The position numbers were made by a program, and so were the translations under genes. Source: Phycisphaerae bacterium (lineage in GTDB: Bacteria > Planctomycetota > Phycisphaerae > Phycisphaerales > UBA1924). Taken from it: DNA of 39,131 bases. Under the pieces are notes generated by a model. That model searched no databases. It was not told the DNA's origin and saw only the letters and a list, made by a program, of their open reading frames with translations. The stretch spans positions 1-39,131 of the forward strand of contig JAUHXM010000020.1 of assembly GCA_030426605.1 (NCBI GenBank). The letters run 5' to 3'. Below are positions 1 to 8,907 of this stretch, piece by piece (the stretch's first letter is position 1; each line of letters starts with the position of its first letter).

Positions 1-1313
1 CCACCGCAGCAGCCCGAGCTGCCGAAATCGTTGACCTTGATCAGGTGCTGGTCCTCGGCGCCGACACCCAGCGGGTATTCCTCCCACCCGGCGAAGATCC
101 ACCCGCAGGTGCCCGAGATGTCCGCCGGGGCGACGGTCGTGGCGCGGTCGCGCGGCAGGACGTTCGGTCCGTAGTTGTAGAGCCAGAGCGGTGCCCCCGC
201 GCCGGTGAAGCTCACGCCCGCGGCGGTGCCGTGGAAGCCGGGGCCCGGGAGGAAGAAGTCCTGCCCGGCGGTGGCGACGTCCGAGGCGTCGTTGTAGCGC
301 GTCGCGCTGTACGCGGGCGCCATGCCGCGGAAGTCGTTGTTGAACAGCAGCAACCCGGAGACATCGAACCAGAGGTGCGCCGTTGCGAGGGTGGCGCCGC
401 CCTTGTCGGTCGCGGCGCCGACGACGAAGCGTTCGCCGGTCGGGTCCACGTCCACGCCGTAGCCGGCCTCGGTCGCGAATGTGCCGATGGGCTCGCCGTT
501 GGCGAGGGCCCAGACGGGGACGCCGCCCGGGGTGAGGCGCATGGTGAGGATGTCCACCTCGGCGGGGATGCCGAAGGGGTTGCCGTCTTCGAGCTCGTAG
601 AAGCCGGTGATGACGACATCGCCGCCGGGGAGTTCCTTGAGGTCGGCGAAGCTGACGCGTGAGCGCGGGCCGATGACCGAGTCGATGTAGCTCGACTGGA
701 CGAGCGGGGCGCCGGCGGGCGTGGTTCGGACGTACACGCCGTTCTGCCCGCCGAGGGTGTTCGTGAAGTTCGTGATCGCGATGATGTCGCCCGAGGCGGT
801 CTCGCGGACCGCGACCTGCGGCGGGGAGCCGTCCGGCGCGGGGTTGGACAGCTCGGCGAAGACGTCGCCCGGGTAGGCAAACGACCAGACAACGGTGCCG
901 ACCGCGTCGAGCTTGGTGAGCGAAAGCCCGAGGACGGGGCCGACCGATTCGGTCATGCCGGCGACGATGAAGCCGCCGTCGGATGTGGTGTCTACGGAGT
1001 ATGCGACGTCGCGCAGGAACCCGCCGACCTGGGTCGCCCAGACGGGAACGCCCGCGGCGTCGTACCGCGTGACGAGCATGTCGGACGGGTCGGGCGGCCC
1101 GCCGGGGATGCCGAAGATGCCGGTGCGCTCGCCGGCGGTGACGTACCCGCCGTCCTCGAGGGCCTCGATGTCCCAGGCGCGTTCGTCGCGGTCGGTGCCG
1201 TTGAATCGCTGGAAGGTCTGGGCGTTCGAGACGCCCGCGGCCAGCATGAGCGACGCCACGGCGCCCAGCGAGGCGACGCGGCCCGACGTGTTGAAAGCGT
1301 TCGTGCGTGTCAT
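1..1313 (-). CDS. Secreted beta-propeller-repeat protein, C-terminus cut by the window edge
   Basis: The frame is open from an ATG at 1313 to the left edge (437 codons, no stop), so the gene is truncated by the window, not broken. A GGAG sits 7 bases before the ATG. The N-terminus is a signal peptide (basic MTRTNAF, hydrophobic stretch, cleavage near SNAQ). The body repeats a unit of the kind 'GGYVTAGERTG ... DMLVTRYDAAGVPVWATQVGG' followed by 'DGGFIVAGMTES', typical of delta-60/SBBP-like propeller repeats in secreted proteins. There is no catalytic motif. The last visible residues include Cys-Cys (GSSGCCG). The next genes upstream all end in a GC-type dockerin, so this one may too, but that part lies outside the window. 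Its exact function is unknown. Confidence 0.8.
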   Translation of the reverse strand, partial: MTRTNAFNTSGRVASLGAVASLMLAAGVSNAQTFQRFNGTDRDERAWDIEALEDGGYVTAGERTGIFGIPGGPPDPSDMLVTRYDAAGVPVWATQVGGFLRDVAYSVDTTSDGGFIVAGMTESVGPVLGLSLTKLDAVGTVVWSFAYPGDVFAELSNPAPDGSPPQVAVRETASGDIIAITNFTNTLGGQNGVYVRTTPAGAPLVQSSYIDSVIGPRSRVSFADLKELPGGDVVITGFYELEDGNPFGIPAEVDILTMRLTPGGVPVWALANGEPIGTFATEAGYGVDVDPTGERFVVGAATDKGGATLATAHLWFDVSGLLLFNNDFRGMAPAYSATRYNDASDVATAGQDFFLPGPGFHGTAAGVSFTGAGAPLWLYNYGPNVLPRDRATTVAPADISGTCGWIFAGWEEYPLGVGAEDQHLIKVNDFGSSGCCG

Positions 1314-1417
1314 GGTGATTCTCCGTGTGTGTTCGCCTTGGGCAGAGCGCCCGGCGGCAGAAGTGCGAAAGGACACGTCCAGAGCGGCAACCGCGGGCCC
1401 CGCTCACGCCACGCACG

Positions 1418-1442
1418 AAAAAACCCGCGAAGATCGCGGGTT
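1418..1442 (-). terminator. Rho-independent terminator after the astacin-like protease gene
   Basis: A 9-bp perfect stem (1422-1430 with 1434-1442, loop of 3) is followed on the minus strand by six T residues (1418-1423 on the plus strand are A). It lies about 30 bases past the stop codon at 1472 and before the next gene start at 1313. The protease gene and the leftmost gene are therefore probably separate transcripts. Confidence 0.85.
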
Positions 1443-1471
1443 CGGGGGCCGTTGCGGGCTCTGTCAGAGTG

Positions 1472-2734
1472 TCACGGGCACCCGGCGAGGAAGCTGGCGA
1501 CGAAGCAATCGATGTCGTCCACGTTCAGGACTCCATTTTGATCGCAATCCGCGCCCTCGAGATTGCCCGCGATGAAGTCTGCGACAAAGCAATCAATGTC
1601 ATCGATATTCACGACACCATCGTCGTTGCAGTCATCCGAACACGACGCCGTGGGCGTGATCGCGAGGTCGAGCTGGTAGGGGTGGAACCCGAAGTCCTGA
1701 TCGACCTCGATGACATAAGTGCCCACGCCGAGTGTGGCGGTGACCGGGTCGCCGTCGCCCCAGATGGGGTTGTTCTGCGACGCGAGGGTCTGTTCGGACG
1801 GATCGAGGATGGACGTCGTCGCTTCCCAGGCGCCCTCGTCGCACGTGACGGTCACCGTGACATCCGAGGTCTCGGTGAGCGTGAAGGAGAAGAAGTCGCC
1901 CTCGTAGTCGCCCATGATGAGCGCGTGGGTGCCGGGCTCGATGGGGGACGCCTGCGCGAAGGAGTCGTTGGGCTCGTGCGCGTCGTCGCCGACGTCCGGG
2001 CCGTCGTACAGGAACGCGAGGGTGCCGGCGTCGCCGTCACTCATGTAGCTGCGGTTGCCCATGAGCGACTCGGCGCCCGCGTACTCGGGCCTGGCGCTGA
2101 TGGTCGGGCAGGAGCTGCACGAGCAGATTGTGAAGGCGCACGACGAGTAGTGCATCACCGACTCGAAGTTGTAGGGCAGGACGGGCAGGCCGGAGCCGGC
2201 GAAGTTGTGTTCGCGCCCCTCCTGGATGTTGTCCCAGTTGATCGTCACGTACTGGTTGCGCCCGGGCTTGGACTGCTCGTGGTTGATGCCGAGCGAGTGC
2301 ATGAGCTCGTGAACGATGATGAACCGCCATGACCAGCTGACGATGTTGATCGCGTTGCCGCCGCCGCCGTAGCCGACGGGCGAGCTGTTGGAGGACGACG
2401 ACGCGATGAGTCGGATGAACCCGGGCTCGCCGTCGCGCGGGACGAACTGCACGTTGCAGACCGCCTCGATCTCGGCCATCGCGTTGAGGGCGCGGTTGCG
2501 GTTCGTGGAGTTGACGTTGGCGTCGAACTCGTAGGGGACGACGCCGCCGGGCCAGGCGCGGTCCTCGATGCCGCCGCGGAGGTCGATGTCGATCGATTCG
2601 CACGGGGCCCAGTCCTCGGGCATGTTCTCGCCCGGCTGGGTGCCGAAGAACGCGCCGACCGGGGTCTGCGCCCCCGCCGAGGCGACCAGCAGACCGATGG
2701 CGACAAGGCTTGCTCGGACACCGAACTTATCCAT
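1472..2734 (-). CDS. Secreted astacin-like (M12A) zinc metalloprotease with PPC domain and C-terminal GC-type dockerin
   Basis: A 420-residue secreted endopeptidase. The ATG at 2734 is preferred over an in-frame TTG at 2749 because the TTG overlaps the GGAG that lies 9 bases before the ATG, and because the ATG starts directly at a signal peptide (MDKFGVRASLVAIGLLVASAGAQ region). The catalytic signature HELMHSLGINHEQ (about residues 141-153) is the astacin HExxHxxGxxH with the following Glu, and SVMHY (about 192) is the Met-turn. Residues about 250-345 resemble a bacterial pre-peptidase C-terminal (PPC) domain that starts HEPNDSF. Residues 365-420 are a tandem-loop dockerin ending AGCP, with extra cysteines in both loops and both helices (DIDCF). 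A weak promoter-like pair, TTGGGC and TAGAGT 17 bases apart, lies upstream near 2806-2834. The protease call is firm; the substrate is unknown. Confidence 0.92.
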   Translation of the reverse strand: MDKFGVRASLVAIGLLVASAGAQTPVGAFFGTQPGENMPEDWAPCESIDIDLRGGIEDRAWPGGVVPYEFDANVNSTNRNRALNAMAEIEAVCNVQFVPRDGEPGFIRLIASSSSNSSPVGYGGGGNAINIVSWSWRFIIVHELMHSLGINHEQSKPGRNQYVTINWDNIQEGREHNFAGSGLPVLPYNFESVMHYSSCAFTICSCSSCPTISARPEYAGAESLMGNRSYMSDGDAGTLAFLYDGPDVGDDAHEPNDSFAQASPIEPGTHALIMGDYEGDFFSFTLTETSDVTVTVTCDEGAWEATTSILDPSEQTLASQNNPIWGDGDPVTATLGVGTYVIEVDQDFGFHPYQLDLAITPTASCSDDCNDDGVVNIDDIDCFVADFIAGNLEGADCDQNGVLNVDDIDCFVASFLAGCP

Positions 2735-2848
2735 AACACGCAGCTCCAACGATGAACGAGGGCAGACCGGGTTCCCCGAACGGGGCCCTGCAAGACAACC
2801 TCCCCACTCTACCCGATACGGGCCGGTGGCCCAACAGATCCGCGGACT

Positions 2849-3805
2849 TCAGTTGCATCCGCCGAGAAACGCACTGACGAACGCGTCGAGATCGTCGAGG
2901 TTGTTCGAACCGTTCCCGTCCAGATCCGCGAGCCACGCCGCGGCGAGGAAGGCGGAGACGAACGCGTCGAGATCGTCCAGGTTCAGCGTGCCGTCGTCGG
3001 TGACGTCCGCGAGACACCGGAGCGACACGGTCGAGTCGTACTCGCTCTCGCTGCGCTGAAACGGCTCGGCCCCGCCCCCAAACCACAGCCCGAACGACTC
3101 GCTGGTCTGAAACGCGTAGAAACGGGCGAACCCGTGCCCGGGCACTAGCCAGGTCATCCCGTCGGACACCTCCTCGGACCATCGCGACCCGTCGCTGGCG
3201 ACCCGGGTTCGAATGTCAGAATGATCCAGCCTGAGCGCCTCGACATCGCCCAGCTCGGGATGGGTGATCGTCTCGAGGCCGACGACGTGAATCGATCGCG
3301 TGACGGTGCCGGTCCACGTGACGCCGTCGTGCCAGCACCCCTCCGACGCGCGTGACTCGGGGTAGACCGCGCCGATCTCCATCACCGCGGGCACATCCGT
3401 CGTGCCCCCGATGATGTGCTCGCGCCTGCATGGCTTGAGAGGGGAGTGCTCGAAGTCAATAAACCCCCTCGCGTCGCTCATGATGACGGGGGAACCGCTG
3501 ATGGCCGTCTCGCCCGGGTCGAGCAGCACGGCGTTTGTGGTCTCGCCATCGATGAATTCGATATGTGGCAGCACACGCGTGAGCCCGGAGATTTCGAAGA
3601 CGGTCGTGTCCGGGTCGGGCCCGATCCACAGCAACCATTCCGTGTACGTCTCCGATCCCTCGACGTGCACGGCTCGCCCGACGAGGGCGTCGAGTTCAAA
3701 CTCCTCGGCGAGGTGTGTCTGCGCGACCCCCGAGGTCGCCGAGCACGCGAGAAATGCAACGCTGATGCAGGACGCGTTCCCGAGGATTCGGATCGGAACC
3801 ATCAT
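2849..3805 (-). CDS. Secreted protein of unknown function with C-terminal GC-type dockerin
   Basis: About 318 residues. The start is one of two adjacent ATGs (3805 or 3802), preceded by GAGAGG at 6-9 bases; an in-frame start at 3853 would add a proline-rich leader and has no ribosome site. The signal peptide runs to about SGVAQ. The middle (roughly 260 residues) has no motif I recognise and no protease or glycosidase signature. It contains several cysteines and looks like an all-beta extracellular body. The last 55 residues are a dockerin tail beginning CLADVTDDG and ending LGGCN, with Ala rather than Cys in both DLDAF helices. Two closely spaced dockerin genes flank it and read the same way. 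Confidence 0.82.
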   Translation of the reverse strand: MMVPIRILGNASCISVAFLACSATSGVAQTHLAEEFELDALVGRAVHVEGSETYTEWLLWIGPDPDTTVFEISGLTRVLPHIEFIDGETTNAVLLDPGETAISGSPVIMSDARGFIDFEHSPLKPCRREHIIGGTTDVPAVMEIGAVYPESRASEGCWHDGVTWTGTVTRSIHVVGLETITHPELGDVEALRLDHSDIRTRVASDGSRWSEEVSDGMTWLVPGHGFARFYAFQTSESFGLWFGGGAEPFQRSESEYDSTVSLRCLADVTDDGTLNLDDLDAFVSAFLAAAWLADLDGNGSNNLDDLDAFVSAFLGGCN

Positions 3806-3856
3806 GAGAGGCCTCTCTTCCTGTCCCGGAGCTGGCGTGCGAGGCGGCGGCACGGT

Positions 3857-4747
3857 TCATGGGCACGCGCTCAAGAACGACGTGGCGAAGCAGTCGATGT
3901 CGTCCACGTTGAGGGCGTAGTTGCCGTCGCAGTCGGCGGCGAGGATGCTGCCGCCCGTGAACGCCGCGACGAAACAGTCGATGTCGTCCACGTTCAGCGC
4001 GCCGTTTCCGTCGCAGTCGGCGAAACACTCGATCTCGATGACCCGCACGGAGTCGATCGCGACGCGGGGGAGGACCGTGCCGTTGGGCGCGAAGCCGTCC
4101 TGAACAATCTCAAGGAAGAGGTCCGCCCCCCCGCCGAGTGCTTGCATCTCCTCCAGGGTGTGCGAGAAGTCCATTGAAAATCGTGGAGTTCCGTCGTCTT
4201 CGAGGATCCACGCACGCAGCATCGGGCCGCGGTTGTCGAACCGCAGGCGGTACCACGCATCGTGCAGCCACGGGAACCCGACGGTGTTGAGCGTGCTATC
4301 GACGGTGCTCCCCGCGCGAAAGCGTCGCTCGCCGACGGTGTTGCCGATGAACATGCCGACTGTGACCTTCGGGCCGCCCGGCGAGACGAGGCGCATGGTG
4401 AAAGGGCCGCAGCTGACCTGGGCGCTGTTGTCGAGCGTGTTGATGCGTGCCTCGACGATGTCCTCGGTGCCGTTGAGTTGGAACGCGTTCGGGCTCATGC
4501 CGACGTAGTGGAGATCTGTGACCTCGTTGGACATGCGGAACACGTGATCGCCGCCGACCGTCGTGAAGACCCCGTTCGGGAACCCGTCGTAGAAGACGAA
4601 GGGCCCGTCATCGGTGCTGAATGCCGGGAACGGGAAGGTGCCCCACGCGCTCTCGAACGACCCGTCGAATCCTTCGAAGAACTGGGCGTGGGCGGGCCCT
4701 GCCAGCGCGCCCATCACAGCGCCGATCACTCCGAACCGCGTGCGCAT
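3857..4747 (-). CDS. Secreted concanavalin-like-fold candidate with C-terminal GC-type dockerin
   Basis: 296 residues. The ATG at 4747 has a GGGGG-containing ribosome site about 8 bases upstream and a signal peptide ending PAHAQ. The body opens FFEGFDGSFESAWG and continues with beta-rich, aromatic-rich sequence (for example HDAWYRLRFDNRG), as in jelly-roll/LamG-like secreted domains; that fold call is an inference from texture, not from a diagnostic motif. The tail (last 56 residues, CFADCDGNG to SACP) is a dockerin with Cys in both loops and both helices. It ends AlaCysPro rather than GlyCysPro, the only such case here. The second loop has Tyr in place of the conserved Gly (DGNYAL). Function unknown. 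Confidence 0.8.
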   Translation of the reverse strand: MRTRFGVIGAVMGALAGPAHAQFFEGFDGSFESAWGTFPFPAFSTDDGPFVFYDGFPNGVFTTVGGDHVFRMSNEVTDLHYVGMSPNAFQLNGTEDIVEARINTLDNSAQVSCGPFTMRLVSPGGPKVTVGMFIGNTVGERRFRAGSTVDSTLNTVGFPWLHDAWYRLRFDNRGPMLRAWILEDDGTPRFSMDFSHTLEEMQALGGGADLFLEIVQDGFAPNGTVLPRVAIDSVRVIEIECFADCDGNGALNVDDIDCFVAAFTGGSILAADCDGNYALNVDDIDCFATSFLSACP

Positions 4748-4806
4748 CGCGTCACCCCCTTCGGGCCCAGCCTACCACCGGGCCGAGCTGCGTCCAAACG
4801 CTTCGC

Positions 4807-7206
4807 TCAGGGGCACCCGGCGAGGAACGCCGCGACGAACGCGTCCAGGTCGTCGAGGTTGAGCGTGCCATTGGAGTCCAGGTCCGCCAACAGGTCGCCG
4901 CCGAGGAAGGCGGCCACGAACGTGTCGAGGTCGTCGAGGTTGAGCACGCCGTTGGCGTCGAGGTCCGCGGGGTTGCAGCCGGAGGGTGTCGCGGGCAGCG
5001 TCGGCAGCGCCGAGAGCCCGGCGCGGTTCCCGCTCTTGCCCGTCACGATCCACGGGCGTCCATCGCCGGAGAGGTCCACCACTGCCACCCCGCCGCCCGG
5101 CTCGCCGGCGAGGTAGTGCTCGACCGGCGCGGGGAGCCCGCGCGAGCCGCCCGCGTGCTCGATGACGCCCAGGAACTGGAAGGGCGTGCCGAACCCGTTG
5201 TTGACGAAGATCACCTCGGGGAACCCGTCGCCGTCAAGATCGCTGAATGCCGCCTCTTCGAGGCCCCACCCGTCGGCGCGGGTGCCGGAGAAGAGCGGGA
5301 TCGCCGAGTACTGCCCGGCGCCGTCGCTCTGGAAGACGGTGAGATGCACGTCGGCGGCGGGGTCGTCCGCGTGCACCGCGACGAAGTCCGCGTCGCCGTC
5401 GCTGTTCCAATCGCCGGAGGCGATGGACGAGATGTCCTCGATGGGCGCGGTCGAGACGGTATCCGTCTGCGTGAGCGTGCCGTCGGGGGCGACGGTCCAG
5501 AAGGTGGCGAAGTCCTGCACGGGGTGCGCGGTGCACATGCGGATGGTGCCGTCGGCGTCGATCCCGAAGGAGAGGCTCAGGCCCGGCGCCGACGCCGTGG
5601 GCCCGGCGGTGAACGTGCCGTCGCCCGCGTTGAACCAGACGCTCAGCTCGTTGCCCGCGCTGACCAAGGCGTCCACGCTTGCGTTGGCGTCAATCGCGAC
5701 GAGCACGATCCCCCGCACGATCTGGAACCCGGTGTCGATGGTCTTGGTCTGCGGCGTGAACCCGCCGAGCCCGTCGTTGAGCATCACCTCGGCGCCGCCG
5801 ATCGGGCTGGCGGCCATGAGATCCGGGGCGGTGTCGCCATTCAGGTCGGCGCTGGTGAGCTCGCCGCTCACGTTCCACGAGATCGGTGCGCTCGGATCGG
5901 CGAACGAGCCTTCGAGCGCGTCCCACGGGATCGTGTACAGGTCGTAGGGCAGCGTGCCGGTATCCGCGGGCACCATGAGGGCGGCGAGTTGGTAGACGCC
6001 GTCGAACGCCGGGTCGAACTCGTCGGCCACGAAATCGACGGCCGTGATGCTGTCAAGAAGCTGGACGAACTCCTCGCTCAGGATGTCCGTGCCGTCGCCG
6101 AAGTACGCGACGCCGACGCGTTCGAACCCGGAGACGACGCCGAGATCGGTGTTGCCGTCCTCGTCGAGGTCGGCGAAGTACGCCGCGAAGGTGCCGTCTG
6201 GCGCCAGGTGCGTGGACGAATCCCCGAACGCGGCGCCCGGCGCGCCGAAGAGCAGCGTGATGGTGTCGTCCGAGCCGTTGACCGCCGCGACGTCGGGCAT
6301 GCCGTCGTCGTTCACGTCGCCCACCGCGGCGGTGACAGGCCCCGACCCGACCTCGGCCGAATCGCTCAGCGTGAGCGTGCCGTCGCCGTTGTTGAGCCAG
6401 ATCCACGCCTTGCCGCTGACCAGCGGCGAGCTGGACAGCACGAGCGCGTCCTCGATGGTGTCGCCGTCGAAGTCGAAGGGCACGATGTCCACGATCGTCT
6501 GATCGACGGTGTACGAGTTCGCAATCTCGAGCGAGTCGTCGGTGTTGGTGAGCACGCGGAGGTTGTTGCTCGCGGCGGACGTGCCGACGACGGCGTCGCC
6601 GTACTGGTCGCCGTCCGCGTCGATCGGCGCGGCGGCGACGGGCGCTCCGAGCCCCGCGGGCGTCGAGATCTGGAGGTACGAGCCGTTCGCCTGTTCCTTA
6701 AAGAGCTTGGACGTGGGGGTCGGGCCGACCGGCTCGCCCCAGGCGAGGATGTCCTTCTGGTCGTCGTCGCCGCGGATGAACTTGATCCCCGAGGGCACCA
6801 GCATGCCCGTCAGTCCGAGCGGTGTGACGGTGCCCGAGACCACGCTGACGAGATAGACGTTCCCGTCGCTCGTGAGCACCGTGACCGTCGCGGACGTCGG
6901 GTCGGACGGGTCGAGGCACTTGTCCATCGCGATGGGCACGCCGGGGATGGTGATCGAGTAGAGGTCTTCGCTGGACCCTTCGATGAGGCGCACGGCTTCG
7001 AGGTTGCCCGCCGCCGCGACGGACTGGTACCCGATCATCCAGGTGACGAACTGAGTCGCGTTGCCGGTGTCGGCGACACACCCACCGGAGTACTCGCGAT
7101 CGAGCGTCTTCTGGAGCTGCGTGACGGTGTTGGGCGGGAACTCACACCCGCCCAACGCCGCGAGGGTCAGGGTGAGCAACGGGCACCACAGGCGTCGGGC
7201 GTTCAT
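4807..7206 (-). CDS. FG-GAP/VCBS repeat lipoprotein with C-terminal GC-type dockerin
   Basis: 799 residues from the ATG at 7206, which has GGGGAG 8 bases upstream; longer in-frame starts lack a ribosome site. The N-terminus is a lipoprotein signal (MNARRLW, hydrophobic LLTLTLAALGG, then Cys), so lipidation at that Cys is predicted. The body carries many FG-GAP/VCBS calcium loops of an integrin-alpha-like propeller, for example DFDGDTIEDALVL, DVNDDGMPDVAAV, DLDEDGNTDLGVV, DLNGDTAPDLMAA, DWNSDGDADFVAV and DLDGDGFPEVIFV. The last 56 residues are a dockerin (CNPADLDANG to LAGCP) without loop cysteines. A lipid anchor at one end and a dockerin at the other is unusual, since a typical dockerin protein is otherwise unanchored. 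Likely a surface display or binding protein; the ligand is unknown. Confidence 0.87.
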   Translation of the reverse strand: MNARRLWCPLLTLTLAALGGCEFPPNTVTQLQKTLDREYSGGCVADTGNATQFVTWMIGYQSVAAAGNLEAVRLIEGSSEDLYSITIPGVPIAMDKCLDPSDPTSATVTVLTSDGNVYLVSVVSGTVTPLGLTGMLVPSGIKFIRGDDDQKDILAWGEPVGPTPTSKLFKEQANGSYLQISTPAGLGAPVAAAPIDADGDQYGDAVVGTSAASNNLRVLTNTDDSLEIANSYTVDQTIVDIVPFDFDGDTIEDALVLSSSPLVSGKAWIWLNNGDGTLTLSDSAEVGSGPVTAAVGDVNDDGMPDVAAVNGSDDTITLLFGAPGAAFGDSSTHLAPDGTFAAYFADLDEDGNTDLGVVSGFERVGVAYFGDGTDILSEEFVQLLDSITAVDFVADEFDPAFDGVYQLAALMVPADTGTLPYDLYTIPWDALEGSFADPSAPISWNVSGELTSADLNGDTAPDLMAASPIGGAEVMLNDGLGGFTPQTKTIDTGFQIVRGIVLVAIDANASVDALVSAGNELSVWFNAGDGTFTAGPTASAPGLSLSFGIDADGTIRMCTAHPVQDFATFWTVAPDGTLTQTDTVSTAPIEDISSIASGDWNSDGDADFVAVHADDPAADVHLTVFQSDGAGQYSAIPLFSGTRADGWGLEEAAFSDLDGDGFPEVIFVNNGFGTPFQFLGVIEHAGGSRGLPAPVEHYLAGEPGGGVAVVDLSGDGRPWIVTGKSGNRAGLSALPTLPATPSGCNPADLDANGVLNLDDLDTFVAAFLGGDLLADLDSNGTLNLDDLDAFVAAFLAGCP

Positions 7207-7288
7207 GGGCGGGTCTCCCCGCACCATGAGACCACATCGCCCGCCCGCGATCAACACCGGAACGCCAGATGGGTCGCGGAGAGCCCCC

Positions 7289-8851
7289 TTAGGGGCAGCC
7301 GGCGAGGAAGAACGTGACGAACGCGTCGATGTCGTTGAGGTTCGCGGTTCCGTCGTGATTCAGGTCGGCCCACGCGGATCCCTCGAGAAACCCCGACACG
7401 TACGCCTCGATATCGTCCACATCGGCCGTCAGGTCGCCGTTGAAGTCCGCCTCGCACGGGGCACGGCCCGCGATCCCGTAATACGCCCCGACCGTCCGCC
7501 CCTGATCGTCCACGCGGAAACCCGCCGAGATCACGTAGTCCGGTTCGCCATCGGCGTTCGCGTCTCCGACGGGGGAGATCGAGTAGCCGAACTGTTCGCC
7601 CGTCAAGTTCCCCTCACCGCGTGTGCTCGTGATCTCGCGCAGCACACGCCCATCCCGCCCGGAGTACACGCGGACGCGACCGGACCAAGGGTGGTCGGGA
7701 TGGTCTGGCAGGTACAGGAAGTCGGTTGCGATGTCGGCGCACCCGTCGTGGTTCACGTCGCCGACGCCGCCACCAAACCCGACCCACTGTCCCGCGTAGG
7801 TCCCGGCGATGGTGAGGTGCGGCATGAGGACCTCGCCGGGCGCGGCGAGCCCGCGGGCGGTATCAAACAGATACGCCGCGCCCGTGTTGCGCCCCCGCCC
7901 GTTGTCGAAGAAGTCGCCGACGAAGATGTCGGGGACCCCATCGCCGGTGCAATCGCCGGGCGACGACGCGAAATACTGCCCGAAATTCCGCATGGTCGGC
8001 GAATCGCCTCTGAACTCGAAGATGGGCGCTCCGGTCGCGCCGTCGAAGCACCACGCTGTCCCGGCGGACCCGACGCCCCCGGGTCCCGCCGCGTTGCGCG
8101 CGCAGATGAAGTACTCCGGCACGCTGTCACCGTTCACGTCTCCCAGCGTGTTGGCCGACGACCCGAACCGCACGGAGGGGGCCGTACCCGTGTGGGTGCG
8201 GATCACGGACCAGTCCGCGCCCGAGAGCACCCACGCCCGCCCCGAGTTGGGCGCCCCCTCGTCCCACAGGTCCGCTGTCACGATCATGTCGTCGTGCCCG
8301 TCGCCGTTGATGTCGCCCGCGGGGCTGACGTCCTGACCGAAGCGGTCGTTGCCGAGGTCGGGGTCGGATTGGGCGTACTCGGCGGCTTCCAGCACCCTGA
8401 TCACCGAGTGATCCGCGCCGGAATATACGAAGACCTGGCCCGTCACGCCCGGGTCGTTGGTGTAGATGTCCGAAGCGGCGCCGATCGCGTAGTCCGGCAC
8501 GCCGTCGGCGTTCACATCGCCGACCAGCGCGAGCCGCCACCCGAAGAAACCGTGCGGGACGGTGCCCGAGTGCGTGATGAGGATCTCGCCCGTGGCGCCG
8601 TCGTGCACGAAAGCCTCCCCGGCTTTGATGGCACCGCCCACCGCACGGTACGGCGCCGAGTTGAGCACCTCCGGGACGCCGTCGCCGGTGTAATCGACGA
8701 GCGTCTCCGTGACGTACCCGAACTGCTCGCCGGGGTTCTCTCCGACGACCTCGTACAGCTCGACCACGCCGTCCTCGACATACCCGGGCGAGGACCGCCC
8801 GAACGCGGGCGCGGCGACCATGAAGAGAAGGGCTGGCACATACGGGTTCAT
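7289..8851 (-). CDS. Secreted FG-GAP (integrin-alpha-like propeller) protein with C-terminal GC-type dockerin
   Basis: 520 residues from the ATG at 8851, supported by AAGGAG 7 bases upstream; the longer frame to 9025 runs into the AraC gene and is not credible. The signal peptide is MNPYVPALLFMVAAPAFG. The body is a series of FG-GAP units such as GDVNADGVPDYAIG, GDINGDGHDDMIVTA, GDVNGDSVPEYF and DCTGDGVPDIFVGD, predicted to form a calcium-binding seven-bladed propeller. The dockerin tail (last 55 residues, CEADFNGDL to AGCP) has a degenerate first loop: Leu replaces the conserved Gly and Asp replaces the conserved Asn. The AraC-type regulator gene lies just upstream on the same strand. The ligand or role is unknown. 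Confidence 0.87.
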   Translation of the reverse strand: MNPYVPALLFMVAAPAFGRSSPGYVEDGVVELYEVVGENPGEQFGYVTETLVDYTGDGVPEVLNSAPYRAVGGAIKAGEAFVHDGATGEILITHSGTVPHGFFGWRLALVGDVNADGVPDYAIGAASDIYTNDPGVTGQVFVYSGADHSVIRVLEAAEYAQSDPDLGNDRFGQDVSPAGDINGDGHDDMIVTADLWDEGAPNSGRAWVLSGADWSVIRTHTGTAPSVRFGSSANTLGDVNGDSVPEYFICARNAAGPGGVGSAGTAWCFDGATGAPIFEFRGDSPTMRNFGQYFASSPGDCTGDGVPDIFVGDFFDNGRGRNTGAAYLFDTARGLAAPGEVLMPHLTIAGTYAGQWVGFGGGVGDVNHDGCADIATDFLYLPDHPDHPWSGRVRVYSGRDGRVLREITSTRGEGNLTGEQFGYSISPVGDANADGEPDYVISAGFRVDDQGRTVGAYYGIAGRAPCEADFNGDLTADVDDIEAYVSGFLEGSAWADLNHDGTANLNDIDAFVTFFLAGCP

Positions 8852-8907
8852 GGGGGGTCTCCTTGTGTTCATCATGGAGACTGGTACCCGGGCCTCGTCG
8901 CCGCGGA

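Noticed and set aside
2765-2795. CCCCGAACGGGG palindrome between the first two dockerin genes as a terminator
   Set aside because: Short stem, almost no loop and no T-tract; not a convincing terminator.
4621-7317. 898-residue plus-strand open frame opposite the FG-GAP lipoprotein
   Set aside because: It is Arg/Gly/Val/Asp-rich low-information sequence without a ribosome site or domain, antisense to a gene with clear repeats, signal sequence and dockerin. It is a GC-driven shadow.
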